This document shows, in pieces, positions 29,566-38,230 of a stretch of 64,000 bases of DNA. Source of the stretch: Bacteroides sp. AN502(2024) (GTDB lineage: Bacteria > Bacteroidota > Bacteroidia > Bacteroidales > Bacteroidaceae); assembly GCF_041227145.1 (NCBI RefSeq), contig NZ_JBGFSP010000009.1:143549-207548 (forward strand), read 5' to 3'. A model generated the notes under the pieces. The model saw only the letters and a program-made list of their open reading frames with translations, made no database searches and was not told where the DNA came from. Both the position numbers and the translations under genes were made by a program. The stretch's first letter is position 1. The number at the start of each line of letters is the position of its first letter.

Positions 29566-29633
29566 TCGTTCCGTTCTTTAACGAGTTTGACTCCGATTCC
29601 GGCTGTACGACTGGCAATTGACTCCCACTCCAT
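29562..29633 (-). CDS. Tiny open frame (23 codons) between acetyltransferase and MATE genes
   Basis: An ATG 3 bp after the acetyltransferase stop opens a frame that begins MEWESIASRT, ends KLVKERNE and stops in an ATGA overlap with the MATE start codon. Coupling on both sides could mean a real small protein or a leader controlling MATE translation. It could equally be the last codons of a larger gene that has been lost. I do not recognise the sequence. Confidence 0.3.
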   Translation of the reverse strand: MEWESIASRTAGIGVKLVKERNE

Positions 29634-29636
29634 AGG

Positions 29637-30227
29637 CTATTGTTTTTCGTTCTTATCGATATCCCGAATGTATTTGGCAGGCACGCCACCCACTACGACA
29701 CCGGCCGGTACATCCTTGTTGACCACCGCACCTGCGGCAATGACAGCATCATCACCGATCGTCACACCTGCCAGAATGGTTGCGTGTGCACCAATCCAGA
29801 CCCCTTTACCGATCCGGATAGGCGCATGATACAGGTTCTGTCTATCTTCCGGAACCAACCCGTGATTTAATGTAGCCAACACCACGCTGTGCCCTATCAA
29901 TGCCCCGTCACCGATGAATATACCTCCTTGATCCTGAAACTGGCAACAAGCGTTGATAAAGACATTTTTCCCCACGTGGATATTCTTTCCGAAATCGGTA
30001 TAAAACGGAGGAAACATACGGAATGATTCATGCACCTCACTCTCGGTAATCCGACTGAAAAGGGAAACAATCTCTTCAGGTGTATGGTATGAGCAGTTCA
30101 GGTCGAACAGCAACCGACGGGTGTTGTCGCTCTGCTCGCGCATGAAGGTGATCATTTCTTCACCCCGCAGCGGTTCTCCTGCGGCAATCATCCGCTGGAA
30201 ATGCTGTAAATCCATATCGCTTAGCAA
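29637..30227 (-). CDS. Sugar O-acetyltransferase, hexapeptide-repeat (maltose/galactoside acetyltransferase-like)
   Basis: This 196-residue cytoplasmic enzyme would transfer acetyl from acetyl-CoA to a sugar or related acceptor. The N-terminal cap (RLLFDLNCSYHTPEEI) matches the maltose acetyltransferase family. The left-handed beta-helix follows, with hexapeptide repeats such as IGKGVWIGAHATILAGVTIG and VPAGVVVGGVPAKYI. The catalytic His is in ATLNHGLVPEDR. It overlaps the end of the upstream flavodoxin-like gene by 7 bp, so the two are coupled. The real acceptor is unknown. Confidence 0.9.
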   Translation of the reverse strand: MLSDMDLQHFQRMIAAGEPLRGEEMITFMREQSDNTRRLLFDLNCSYHTPEEIVSLFSRITESEVHESFRMFPPFYTDFGKNIHVGKNVFINACCQFQDQGGIFIGDGALIGHSVVLATLNHGLVPEDRQNLYHAPIRIGKGVWIGAHATILAGVTIGDDAVIAAGAVVNKDVPAGVVVGGVPAKYIRDIDKNEKQ

Positions 30228-30760
30228 TTTCTGCCCATTTCGTAGGCTTCATTCAACTTAGGATTGCCTTTTATTTCTCCCACATGCCACACACCGCCGC
30301 AAAACAGCGTTCCTTTTACGGTCGGATTCTCCAGGCAGTCGAGAAAGCCCATGAAGTTGGCAACGATGCGGTCCATGATGGTGTCATCGTCCTCGGCAGC
30401 CGTGGCTATGAAATAGAAATCCTTGTTCTTCATCTCGGTATAAGGGCCGCAGCAACGGTCTATCAATGTCTTCATCTGCGCACTCATCGCATAGAAATAG
30501 ACCGGCGTCCCCATGACAATGATATCCGCCGCGAGTATCTTTTCGATAACTTCTGCCGCATCGTCTTTCTGCGGACAGGGCTTTTTGTCCCGGCTGCATA
30601 CGCTACATCCCGTGCAGGGGTGTATCGTCTTGTCGCGCAGGAATATTTTCTCCACTTCGTTGCCATGATCCATCGCTCCGCGCATAAATTCATCGCAAAG
30701 CGTATCGGAATTGCCGCCACGACGGGGGCTGGACGATAAAATCAACACTTTCTTTGTCAT
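30221..30760 (-). CDS. Flavodoxin-like NAD(P)H-dependent FMN reductase with cysteine motif
   Basis: This 179-residue cytoplasmic protein has the FMN-binding start VLILSSSPRRGGNSDTLC and the second flavin loop MGTPVYFYAMSAQMKTLIDR. Between them lies CTGCSVCSRDKKPCPQ, a cysteine cluster found in iron-sulfur flavoproteins and related oxidoreductases; four Cys could hold a cluster. It probably moves electrons within this cassette, beside a DUF362 lipoprotein. It begins 88 bp downstream of the DUF362 gene. Confidence 0.88.
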   Translation of the reverse strand: MTKKVLILSSSPRRGGNSDTLCDEFMRGAMDHGNEVEKIFLRDKTIHPCTGCSVCSRDKKPCPQKDDAAEVIEKILAADIIVMGTPVYFYAMSAQMKTLIDRCCGPYTEMKNKDFYFIATAAEDDDTIMDRIVANFMGFLDCLENPTVKGTLFCGGVWHVGEIKGNPKLNEAYEMGRNC

Positions 30761-30848
30761 ATCCTTTTGTTCTTTTTATACCTTACCCATACCGGACTCC
30801 TGTCGTAGAAGCGATGACCATTTACAGGGGTCGGCATGGGTTCGTTTC

Positions 30849-31826
30849 CTATTTGAGTTCAACCAATTCATATTGCTGACTTCCCATACCGAGCTGTTCG
30901 GCATAGTCGAGCGTGTGCATCCCGTGGCGCGAATCGATGCGTTCGATCAGATGTATCTTTCCGTGGTCTTTGGAGGCACGAACCAAATCTGTACAGGCGC
31001 GGTCGAGTGCCACCGGGTCGAGCGAAGCGAGAATACCGATGTCTCCCATCCTAGGGTCTTCGGGCGAGGAATCGCAATCGCAGTCCACCGAAAGATTGTT
31101 GGCCACGTTGATATAAAGAATCTTATCACCGCAATGGTCGATGATGGCTTTTGCAGCTTCCGTCATCGATTCCAGAAAATCATCCTGCGGAGGAAGATTG
31201 CCCCAGACTTTGCCTGCGTCCTTGCTCTTCCCGGCCGAATGAATCCACGCTTTGCCGCCCGACGAGGCGATGCCGATGGAGATGTTCTTGATGGCACCGC
31301 CGAAACCGCCCATCGCATGGCCTTTGAAGTGCGAAAGGACAACGGTGAAGTCGTAGTTCAGATAGTTCTTGCCGACAAAATCCTCTTTCAGGTGCTTGCC
31401 ACCCTTTACCGGCAGCGAAACCTCCCCGTCGGCATCCATGATGTCCACTTTGGCGACAGCCGTAAAGCCGTGGTCGGCGGCGGCTTTCAGATGTGCTTCC
31501 GTATTAGCGCGTCCTCCGCCGTAGGCCGTGTTGCACTCCACAATCGTACCGTTTACTCTCTTTACGAGCGGTGCGATGAGTGCCGGCTGGAGGAAGTTGT
31601 GTCCGCCCGGCTCACCGGTCGATAGTTTCACCGCCACTCTCCCCTCGGCTTTGCGGCCGAGTGCTTCATACACCTTCACCAGGTTTTCCGAATTGATTTC
31701 CTTGATGAAATAGACTTTCGGGAGTTCGGAGGAGCCGCCCGAAGTTTGCTTCTGCGCCTGCGCGCATCCCGTTGCTGCCAACGACAATGCCGTTGCCGCC
31801 ATGACCATACTCATCATCTTTTTCAT
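30849..31826 (-). CDS. DUF362-domain lipoprotein
   Basis: This 325-residue protein begins with a lipoprotein signal (LSLAATGC), so it is anchored in the envelope. The body matches DUF362: YFIKEINSENLVKVYEALG, VAVKLSTGEPGGHNFLQPAL, SHFKGHAMGGFGGAIKNISIG and a C-terminal DPVALDRACTDLV. Many DUF362 proteins carry a ferredoxin domain; none is visible here. The biochemical role is not established. It lies 20 bp downstream of the TonB receptor and before the flavodoxin-like gene, which suggests a joint role in handling an imported cofactor, metal or electron acceptor. Confidence 0.87.
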   Translation of the reverse strand: MKKMMSMVMAATALSLAATGCAQAQKQTSGGSSELPKVYFIKEINSENLVKVYEALGRKAEGRVAVKLSTGEPGGHNFLQPALIAPLVKRVNGTIVECNTAYGGGRANTEAHLKAAADHGFTAVAKVDIMDADGEVSLPVKGGKHLKEDFVGKNYLNYDFTVVLSHFKGHAMGGFGGAIKNISIGIASSGGKAWIHSAGKSKDAGKVWGNLPPQDDFLESMTEAAKAIIDHCGDKILYINVANNLSVDCDCDSSPEDPRMGDIGILASLDPVALDRACTDLVRASKDHGKIHLIERIDSRHGMHTLDYAEQLGMGSQQYELVELK

Positions 31827-31846
31827 AATACATTATAATTTAGCGA

Positions 31847-33769
31847 TTAAAAATTCAGATGGATACCTGCCGTCACCGTTGCTCGCGGCATCGGATATCC
31901 GGCATTGATTTCGTAACGCTGCGCCAACAGGTTCTCTCCGCGTGCCCAGATGTCGAGCCATTTCGTGGCATGGAATTGTCCGCGGAGATTCCACAACACG
32001 AAATCTTCGGTCGTTTCCGTACCCCGCCCGTTGGTAACGACCGAAGTATAAAGCCCGTCGATATATTGCACTCCTGTCGATACCGACCAGCGTCCTTGCG
32101 TGAAGTTCGCTCCGGCATAGAGCTTGTGTTCGGGAGCGGCAATCACGGGATTCTCCATGTGCAGGTAGCTGTAATGGGCATCCACCGACCAGGAGTTGTT
32201 TATACGGTAAGCGGCCTGCACTTCGATGCCCGCATTCTCTATCTTGCCCGAGTTCTGGTTCAGCATACCGCTACCATTCGGATTGGGCAGGGTCATAATC
32301 AGGTTCTTACCGTCGATATAGAAGAGATTGACGCCATACGACAAACGTCCGCCGGGCAGCTTTTGAGAGAAGGCTATCTCGTAGTTCCACATCGATTCGG
32401 GTTTCAAATCAGGGTTTTGAGGGGGAAACATATACATCTCGCGAAGTATCGGATAGCGGAAACCTTTCGAGGCGGATGCCTTCAGTTCGATGGCGCGAGG
32501 CAGGTGGAATGCCAGTCCCGCCTGCGGTATCCATTCCGTTCCGACACGGGAATGGTGATCGACACGCAATCCCGCATTGAGCGTGAGCCACGAGCCTGCA
32601 TCCTGACGGATGTCCACATAGCCCGCCACTTCGTTTTCATGCTTATCGACCAAGTCCTTGCGTGTTCCCGCAGACGCTCCGCTTACATATTCGTTCCATG
32701 CCTCGCCGCCGTAACGGAACCAGTCGACGCCTGCCGTGATACGGTTCCCTTTGAAAAACCGGGCACTTTGGTATAAAGAAACACCCATCATGTCATCAAA
32801 GGAATTGAAGCGGTCATCCTGAGGCTTTTCTCCGGCGGAAGGCGTGTAACCGTCGTTGATCCAATGATCGCCCCAGTTATAGAAGAAGCTCAACGCACCG
32901 GAGGTCTTCCCGTATTCGTTCTCGACGGCAAAAGAGGTCATTCCCCGCGTGATGCGCTGGTCGCCTTCCAGCAACGGAGTAGATTCCGGACCGGGATAAG
33001 AGGCATTGAAATGTGTCACGTTCACATCGGCACGCAGCTGCCAGTGGTCCGTCACGGCATACCCGATCTTGCCATAACCGCCGTACTGCTCGAATCCCAT
33101 GTCGGCACGATGTCCGTCCGTGCGGTTGTACGACCCGCTGACGACACTCGAGAATCGTCCCTTGCGGATGCGGTTTGTCAGCTCGGTTTCCAACGTGTTA
33201 TAGGAACCGTAACCGGTGTGCAGGTCGGTACGAATCCCATCCTCATGCATTTGGCGGGTCACGATATTCACCACGCCGCCCATAGCGTTCGACCCGTAGA
33301 GTACGGATGCCGGACCGCGCAACACTTCCACCCGGTCGGCCAAAAGTGTCTGGCAGGCATCGGATATCGGATGCCCGAAGATTCCGGCATACTGCGGGTG
33401 TCCGTCGATCAGCACCATCATGCGGGCATTCCCTCCGCTCAATCCGCGCAAGGAGATACCGCCTGCCGCACCGTTCGATACGCCATATCCCATCACGCCG
33501 CGCGAGGTGGTGAACAGTCCCGGCACTTGTTCGGTAAGCACCGGGAGCAGGGAGGGCTGCATCGCCTGCTCCAATTTATTCCGATCGACGACCGAAACCG
33601 TTTGTGACAAGTGTCGGATGTCAGTAGCGTTACGGGTACCCGTCACCACCACTTCTCCGATGGTGTAATTCCGGGATATGGCCGTAGTGTCTGCGTTCTG
33701 TGCCTGTGCCTGCAATAGCGCAGTCATGGCAAATGCCGTTATCAGTTGTCTTTTAAGTTTTTTCATCAT
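31847..33769 (-). CDS. TonB-dependent receptor (BtuB/siderophore-receptor type)
   Basis: This 640-residue outer-membrane receptor has a signal peptide, then IGEVVVTGTR, which serves as TonB box, a plug domain (EVLRGPASVLYGSNAMGGVVNIVTR) and a 22-strand barrel ending in ATVTAGIHLNF. At 640 residues and without STN or regulatory sandwich domains it is a small-ligand receptor (metal chelate or cobalamin-like) and not a SusC. It heads the operon TonB receptor, DUF362, flavodoxin, acetyltransferase, MATE, divergent from two AraC regulators. The ligand cannot be read from sequence. Confidence 0.92.
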   Translation of the reverse strand: MMKKLKRQLITAFAMTALLQAQAQNADTTAISRNYTIGEVVVTGTRNATDIRHLSQTVSVVDRNKLEQAMQPSLLPVLTEQVPGLFTTSRGVMGYGVSNGAAGGISLRGLSGGNARMMVLIDGHPQYAGIFGHPISDACQTLLADRVEVLRGPASVLYGSNAMGGVVNIVTRQMHEDGIRTDLHTGYGSYNTLETELTNRIRKGRFSSVVSGSYNRTDGHRADMGFEQYGGYGKIGYAVTDHWQLRADVNVTHFNASYPGPESTPLLEGDQRITRGMTSFAVENEYGKTSGALSFFYNWGDHWINDGYTPSAGEKPQDDRFNSFDDMMGVSLYQSARFFKGNRITAGVDWFRYGGEAWNEYVSGASAGTRKDLVDKHENEVAGYVDIRQDAGSWLTLNAGLRVDHHSRVGTEWIPQAGLAFHLPRAIELKASASKGFRYPILREMYMFPPQNPDLKPESMWNYEIAFSQKLPGGRLSYGVNLFYIDGKNLIMTLPNPNGSGMLNQNSGKIENAGIEVQAAYRINNSWSVDAHYSYLHMENPVIAAPEHKLYAGANFTQGRWSVSTGVQYIDGLYTSVVTNGRGTETTEDFVLWNLRGQFHATKWLDIWARGENLLAQRYEINAGYPMPRATVTAGIHLNF

Positions 33770-33789
33770 ACCTGCTTTATTTCTGTTAC

Positions 33790-33971
33790 ACGCAATGCGA
33801 TCATCACTTCATCGTAAATGCCGTTCGTCTGGATGGAACCGCCCCGTAGGTCAGCGGCACTTTCGGACCGGATTTCTTCCATTCTTCGCCCGTTTTTTTC
33901 TGAGCATCATCCCCGAAATAGAGTTTCGCGGGATGGAAATAACTGACATTTCCTAACAATGTTTTTATCAT
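33790..33971 (-). pseudogene. N-terminal remnant of an iron-containing alcohol dehydrogenase, frameshifted
   Basis: From an ATG at 33971 the frame reads YFHPAKLYFGDDAQKKTGEE and then KVPLTYG, the typical start of NADH-dependent Fe-type alcohol dehydrogenases. After TYG the homology continues one frame over as GGSIQTNGIYDEVMIALR, so one G has been lost from a run near 33850. Nothing remains of the other ~320 residues; the TonB receptor gene begins immediately after. The fragment is GC-rich like the cassette, so it probably belonged to it. Confidence 0.75.
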
Positions 33972-34162
33972 TGGTATTGTATTCTTTCTACATTCTACAT
34001 TCTTTGGGGAACGTTGCAAAATTCGGCATTTTTGCATGACTCCCTTGTAGATAAATTACGGATATTATCTTTTGATTATGACCTCAATTACAGATTTTAT
34101 CATACTGACATAGGAAAATACGGCACAATCTGTAACCGGGGTCATACAATCCGTAAAAAAGG

Positions 34163-34195
34163 TTGTCCGAATGCCGGAATTATTCCGTACTTTTG
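34163..34195 (+). promoter_or_regulatory. Probable promoter for the tandem araC genes
   Basis: TACTTTTG (34188-34195) matches TAnnTTTG, with TTG at 34163-34165 about 22 bp upstream. It lies 26 bp before the ATG at 34222 and overlaps the alternative start at 34171, which argues for the later start. Confidence 0.5.
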
Positions 34196-34221
34196 TGGTT
34201 GATTTTAAGAACGTAATAACG

Positions 34222-35136
34222 ATGATTATGGATGAGATATTCAACTTGAGTAATGTAGACCAGTACAACAAATTGTATGGACTTGAAACTTTGCACCCGC
34301 TGGTAAGTGTGGTAGATTTGAACAAGGCCACCCGACAGATGAAATACGCCCACTGGCATTACGAAATCTATGCGCTTTATCTGAAACTCGAAAAAGCGTG
34401 TGACATACGGTATGGACGACAAAAATATGATTATCAGGAAGGGAGCATTGTCTGTTTTGCCCCGGGGCAGGACACGGAAACAACACTGATTACCGACCGC
34501 GTACAAATAAATGCGCTCGGCATACTTTTTCATCCGGATTTGTTACTGGGAACATCGCTTGGCAAGACCATCCGGAAATACACATTTTTCTCGTATGAAG
34601 TAAACGAAGCGCTGCATCTCTCCGAAGAAGAGCGGAACATCGTGATGGATTGTCTGCGCATCCTCCGTATGGAACTGGAACACGGAGTGGACAAACATAG
34701 CAAGACATTGCTCGTCAACCATATAGAATTGCTTCTGAACTACTGCATGCGTTTCTATGAACGGCAATTCGTTACCCGCAGCAAGGCCAATCATGATGTA
34801 TTGGCGCGTTTCGACCGGCTGCTCGACGATTATTTCGAGGGGACGCATGCCGAACAGAATGGCCTGCCTTCCGTTAAATATTTCGCCGACAAGATCTGTC
34901 TTTCCTCGAACTACTTCGGTGATATGGTGAAGAAAGAGACCGGCAGGACACCGCAAGAGCATATTCAGGAGAAAGTGATTGAAATGGCGAAAGAGCGCGT
35001 AACGGGTACAACGGACACCGTCAGCCAAATTGCCTACTCGCTGGGATTCCAGTATCCGCAACACTTCTGCCGCCTGTTCAAAAAGCGGGTGGGATGTACT
35101 CCCAACGAATACCGCACACAGAATCATAATTTGTGA
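34222..35136 (+). CDS. AraC-family transcriptional regulator (first of two paralogues)
   Basis: This regulator has about 304 residues. The N-terminal ligand-sensing region starts MIMDEIFNLSNVDQYN and has the segment HWHYEIYALYLKLEKACD. The C-terminal pair of helix-turn-helix motifs includes YFADKICLSSNYFGDMVKKE and SQIAYSLGFQYPQHFCRLFKKR. It is divergent from the TonB receptor operon and probably controls it. The promoter position and a better site favour the ATG at 34222 over 34171. The downstream gene is a paralogue with the same layout. Confidence 0.88.
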   Translation: MIMDEIFNLSNVDQYNKLYGLETLHPLVSVVDLNKATRQMKYAHWHYEIYALYLKLEKACDIRYGRQKYDYQEGSIVCFAPGQDTETTLITDRVQINALGILFHPDLLLGTSLGKTIRKYTFFSYEVNEALHLSEEERNIVMDCLRILRMELEHGVDKHSKTLLVNHIELLLNYCMRFYERQFVTRSKANHDVLARFDRLLDDYFEGTHAEQNGLPSVKYFADKICLSSNYFGDMVKKETGRTPQEHIQEKVIEMAKERVTGTTDTVSQIAYSLGFQYPQHFCRLFKKRVGCTPNEYRTQNHNL

Positions 35137-35143
35137 GAAGGAA

Positions 35144-36049
35144 ATGGAGAAGGAAAAAGAGACATTGGATTTTAACACCGTACATGAATGCAACCGTTGT
35201 CTGGACTGCAAGACATTGCACCCTCAGGTAAGCCTTATCAATTTGGAGAATCCGTCATTGGAACAATATGCCGTCAAGTTCGAGTTCTATGCCATCTTAT
35301 TGATAGAGGAGTGTTCGGACGAGTGTTCCTGCTGCGGACGGAGGTACTACGATTATTCCAATGCGACGATGGTATTTCTCACACCGGGAGAAATATTTCG
35401 GATGAACGAGGAAAAGACCTTGCCCGGCAAAGGTTTCCTGTTGGTCTTTCATCCGGATTTGTTATTCCGAACCACATTGAAGAATCACATAAACAACTAT
35501 ACCTTCTTCCATTATCGCAAGGAAGAGGCGTTGCATTTGTCGCAGCGTGAGACAGAAAAAGTCACCTGCTGTCTTTGGCATATCGAGGAAGAATTGCATC
35601 ACGCGATTGACACGCACAGCAGCACCATCCTGTCACGTCATATCGAATTGTTGCTGGATTACTGTACCCGTTATTACGAACGTCAATTCATCACCCGCGA
35701 AAACAAGAACAAAATTATTCTTGGAAAAATGGAACAGTTGCTCGACGATTACATCAAGTCCGGAAAATTACAGGGTGGCAAAATGCCGACACCGGAATAT
35801 TGGGCCGACAGGCTCAATCTCTCCACATCATACTTTAACGACCTGCTGAATTTTGAAACCGGCAAGACGCTGGAACAGTATTTTCAACTCAAACGATTGG
35901 ATGCCGCCAAGCGGATGCTACTGAAATCCGATGCGACCCCCACTGTTGTGGCTCGGCAATTAGGCTATCCGAACGTGCAGCATTTCAGCCTTGTCTTCAA
36001 GAAACTGACAGGTGTTGCGCCAACCGATTATCGCAGCTCGCAGAACTAA
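35144..36049 (+). CDS. AraC-family regulator with N-terminal cysteine cluster (second paralogue)
   Basis: This 301-residue regulator starts 7 bp after its paralogue with a good site (GAGAAGGAA) before the ATG at 35144. The C-terminal DNA-binding domain has YWADRLNLSTSYFNDLLNFE and ARQLGYPNVQHFSLVFKK. The sensing region aligns with the first paralogue (shared TLHP and later RRYYDY/RQKYDY), but here seven cysteines appear at residues 16, 19, 22, 57, 61, 63 and 64 (CNRCLDC and CSDECSCC). The first copy has only Cys at the position of residue 57. Such a cluster suggests metal binding or redox/electrophile sensing, which is an inference. Confidence 0.88.
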   Translation: MEKEKETLDFNTVHECNRCLDCKTLHPQVSLINLENPSLEQYAVKFEFYAILLIEECSDECSCCGRRYYDYSNATMVFLTPGEIFRMNEEKTLPGKGFLLVFHPDLLFRTTLKNHINNYTFFHYRKEEALHLSQRETEKVTCCLWHIEEELHHAIDTHSSTILSRHIELLLDYCTRYYERQFITRENKNKIILGKMEQLLDDYIKSGKLQGGKMPTPEYWADRLNLSTSYFNDLLNFETGKTLEQYFQLKRLDAAKRMLLKSDATPTVVARQLGYPNVQHFSLVFKKLTGVAPTDYRSSQN

Positions 36050-36110
36050 AGCGCGGACTATATACGAACTATATACTTTTTTGCAGAAACATATAATACG
36101 GTACAAGCAG

Positions 36111-36338
36111 TTAGTAATGGTGATTGATTTCACCTTTTAGTTCTTCGTACAAGTCCACCGGTCCCAAATGCCAATATTTAGTGCTTTCGGTTGACAGCTT
36201 CTTATAGAGTTTTGAATGATATATGCAGTCTAAGCACTCTTGCAGTGTGAAACCGTAGTCATCGTGCAGGTATTCCACCAACCAGCTCACTTTTCCCGGC
36301 AAAAGCAGGTGGAGATTGCTTTGATTTATCTGGAACAT
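36111..36338 (-). CDS. DUF3791-family small protein
   Basis: This 75-residue protein contains VSWLVEYLHDDYGFTLQECLDCIYHSKLYKKLS followed by a DLYEELKGE end, the pattern I associate with DUF3791. That family is often found beside DUF3990 genes in mobile or toxin-like contexts. No partner gene is present here. It has its own TACCTTTG promoter element and convergent orientation to the araC pair. Its function is unknown. Confidence 0.65.
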   Translation of the reverse strand: MFQINQSNLHLLLPGKVSWLVEYLHDDYGFTLQECLDCIYHSKLYKKLSTESTKYWHLGPVDLYEELKGEINHHY

Positions 36339-36409
36339 ATCATTATTCTATTTTAATCGCTTCAATAAAATGCAAGGCTGTCAGTACCGGATTCATACAA
36401 ACCGAAATG

Positions 36410-36417
36410 CAAAGGTA
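36410..36417 (-). promoter_or_regulatory. Bacteroides -7 element (TACCTTTG) for the DUF3791 gene
   Basis: The minus-strand TACCTTTG lies 71 bp before the DUF3791 start codon. No convincing -33 element was seen. Confidence 0.5.
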
Positions 36418-36553
36418 GTGAATAAGTTATATATTGGGAGCATTTAATTGCTGTTTTATTGTTGGAATACAATATTGTCCTAAATAAATTTTGAGCATGA
36501 GCTAACTGACTATACTGTTAAGTATAGCCTCGAGAGTTCAAAATCAATCCCCC

Positions 36554-37705
36554 CTAATCGTTTTCGATGGTTTCGGGAGGTGGTGTAAATGGTTGATCAA
36601 GCCATTTTTGGAGGTCGATTTTGGTAAATGTGTTCAGCCGGAGCGTGACCACAAGGTTAGCCAATGCCCATTTGTATCTTGCGATGTGCTTTAGCCATGT
36701 CAGAATCAGCATTGTAGTCATAGCAGTCCATATTTGGGTCTCTACGGCATTGCGGGATGTGCCGATAAAGCTCTTGATGCGTAGCAGTTGCTTGAGGTTG
36801 CGAAAGAAGATTTCTATATTCCACCGAGCCTTGTACAGAGCCGCTATGCTTGATGCTGCCAATGTGAAGTTGTTTGTGAGTAACTCAATCTCAAAACCGT
36901 GTTCATCGTTCCATACTGCGATGCGACGTAAACGTTTGGGATATTTGGATTTGGCCGCCGAGAGTTCGAACTCGATTATTTCGTCAATAAGTACATTCTG
37001 AGCGTGTTTTTCAGGCAAAGGCAACTCCTCTATGGCTTTGTACCGGATATTGTCTTTATGACGCACTACAAAGAACACGTTGCTGCTGTCCCAATTATTC
37101 AACAATGAGTAGTCACAGTAGCCTCGGTCGGCTACTACAATACTATACGGATGTAACTCAATATCAAAAGCAGCTTTGTTGTCGGTGGTTTTGCCATCGG
37201 TGATATTCACGAACTCCGGCAAAAGACTGTCATAGTCCAATAGCGTGTGCATCTTGACCGCCCCCTTGGTGGTAGTGTAATGTGCCCAGTCATATATTGA
37301 CAGAGTCAATGACACCAATGTGGAGTCGAGCAGTTTTATCGGCATCTTGAAACGGAACTTTCTTCGTTGCCATAGGGCTTGCTGTCCGAAATACTGAAAC
37401 AACGAGTAGAATATGCCGCGAAAAACCGAACTGTCTCGGTTGGCGTTCTGATATGCTACCGTTGACTTGGATGGTGCACGGTTGATTCCCAAATGATTGA
37501 GGTTGCCGGTGGCTGATTTCAGCCCGTTTGAGATATCTCTGACTGAATCACATCCTGAGAATTGGCTGAAAATCATGCTAACAAACTGACTCCATGTATT
37601 GTAGCCCTTACAATGCTTGTCTGACCCCGAAGATTTTATGATTTTCCTGATATTTTCTTTCGGGAGATGTGATATTACCTGTGCGAAAAGTGTTATATTT
37701 GCCAT
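36554..37705 (-). CDS. IS4-family transposase with DUF4372 N-terminal domain
   Basis: This 383-residue transposase begins with a DUF4372-like region (LFAQVISHLPKENIRKIIK, then YNTWSQFVSMIFSQFSGCDS) and continues into the DDE domain. The first Asp is in IKLLDSTLVSL, the second in SIVVADRGYCDYSLL and the Glu in KARWNIEIFFRNLKQLL (the Y-E-K signature region). It looks intact, so the element may still move. The start codon is followed upstream by a strong inverted repeat in the leader. Confidence 0.92.
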   Translation of the reverse strand: MANITLFAQVISHLPKENIRKIIKSSGSDKHCKGYNTWSQFVSMIFSQFSGCDSVRDISNGLKSATGNLNHLGINRAPSKSTVAYQNANRDSSVFRGIFYSLFQYFGQQALWQRRKFRFKMPIKLLDSTLVSLTLSIYDWAHYTTTKGAVKMHTLLDYDSLLPEFVNITDGKTTDNKAAFDIELHPYSIVVADRGYCDYSLLNNWDSSNVFFVVRHKDNIRYKAIEELPLPEKHAQNVLIDEIIEFELSAAKSKYPKRLRRIAVWNDEHGFEIELLTNNFTLAASSIAALYKARWNIEIFFRNLKQLLRIKSFIGTSRNAVETQIWTAMTTMLILTWLKHIARYKWALANLVVTLRLNTFTKIDLQKWLDQPFTPPPETIEND

Positions 37706-37706
37706 A

Positions 37707-37766
37707 GGAAGTAGATGAGTTGGTAGCTCGCTACTAAGGTAGTCATTTTACCTTAGTTCTACTTCC
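37707..37766 (-). promoter_or_regulatory. Leader hairpin before the transposase start
   Basis: Outer arms GGAAGTAGA (37707-37715) and TCTACTTCC (37758-37766) enclose an inner 8-bp stem CTAAGGTA/TACCTTAG. The structure lies within 2 bp of the start codon and could block translation of readthrough transcripts, as known for other insertion sequences. That role is inferred. Confidence 0.45.
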
Positions 37767-37803
37767 TTTTTATTTGTTCCCCCAATTTATTTAGGACAAT
37801 ATT

Positions 37804-38230
37804 GGATGGAATACACCAATAATTGGGATAAAAATAAAGTCAAGTAGACGAGATAAAAAATCTTAAGGTCTTATTGCTTAAGCAGACACAGTATGCTTAG
37901 GCTTTATCCACAAACAAAGCATGGGGAGTCCATTGAACTTTGTTAGGCATATATCCGCATCATTTAATGTAAGAATTCTGTTCAAATTGTCTGTCTTTTT
38001 CCGAGTATACCATACTAACTCCGAGCAAATCAAGAAGCATATAGGATATATAATATACGGAAGCTGCATCAGGAGTTGCGAGTCCGATTTGATTTAAGAC
38101 AGCTTTAATTGTTTCAATAAAGGATAATCTTAATGGATATCATGTGATTACCATCAACAATAGATTGTATGAAATCGATCTGTCAAAATATATGGTAACG
38201 ATGTATGTATTGTATAGAATAAGATATTAT
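37804..38230. other. No convincing gene
   Basis: This stretch is AT-rich. It holds a 63-codon minus-strand frame at 37878-38069 (ending CLWIKPKHTVSA) that I do not recognise and that has no clear start signal. It may be the eroded end of a lost gene next to the insertion sequence. Confidence 0.5.

Larger units (their letters stand above)
36477..37797 (-). mobile_element. IS4-family insertion sequence, complete
   Basis: A 1,321-bp element is bounded by perfect 14-bp inverted ends (GTCCTAAATAAATT at 36477-36490 and its complement at 37784-37797) around one transposase gene. Both ends are flanked by AATATT. That could be a 6-bp target duplication or a palindromic extension of the ends, since AATATT reads the same on both strands. 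It marks the left edge of a stretch of broken genes. Confidence 0.88.
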
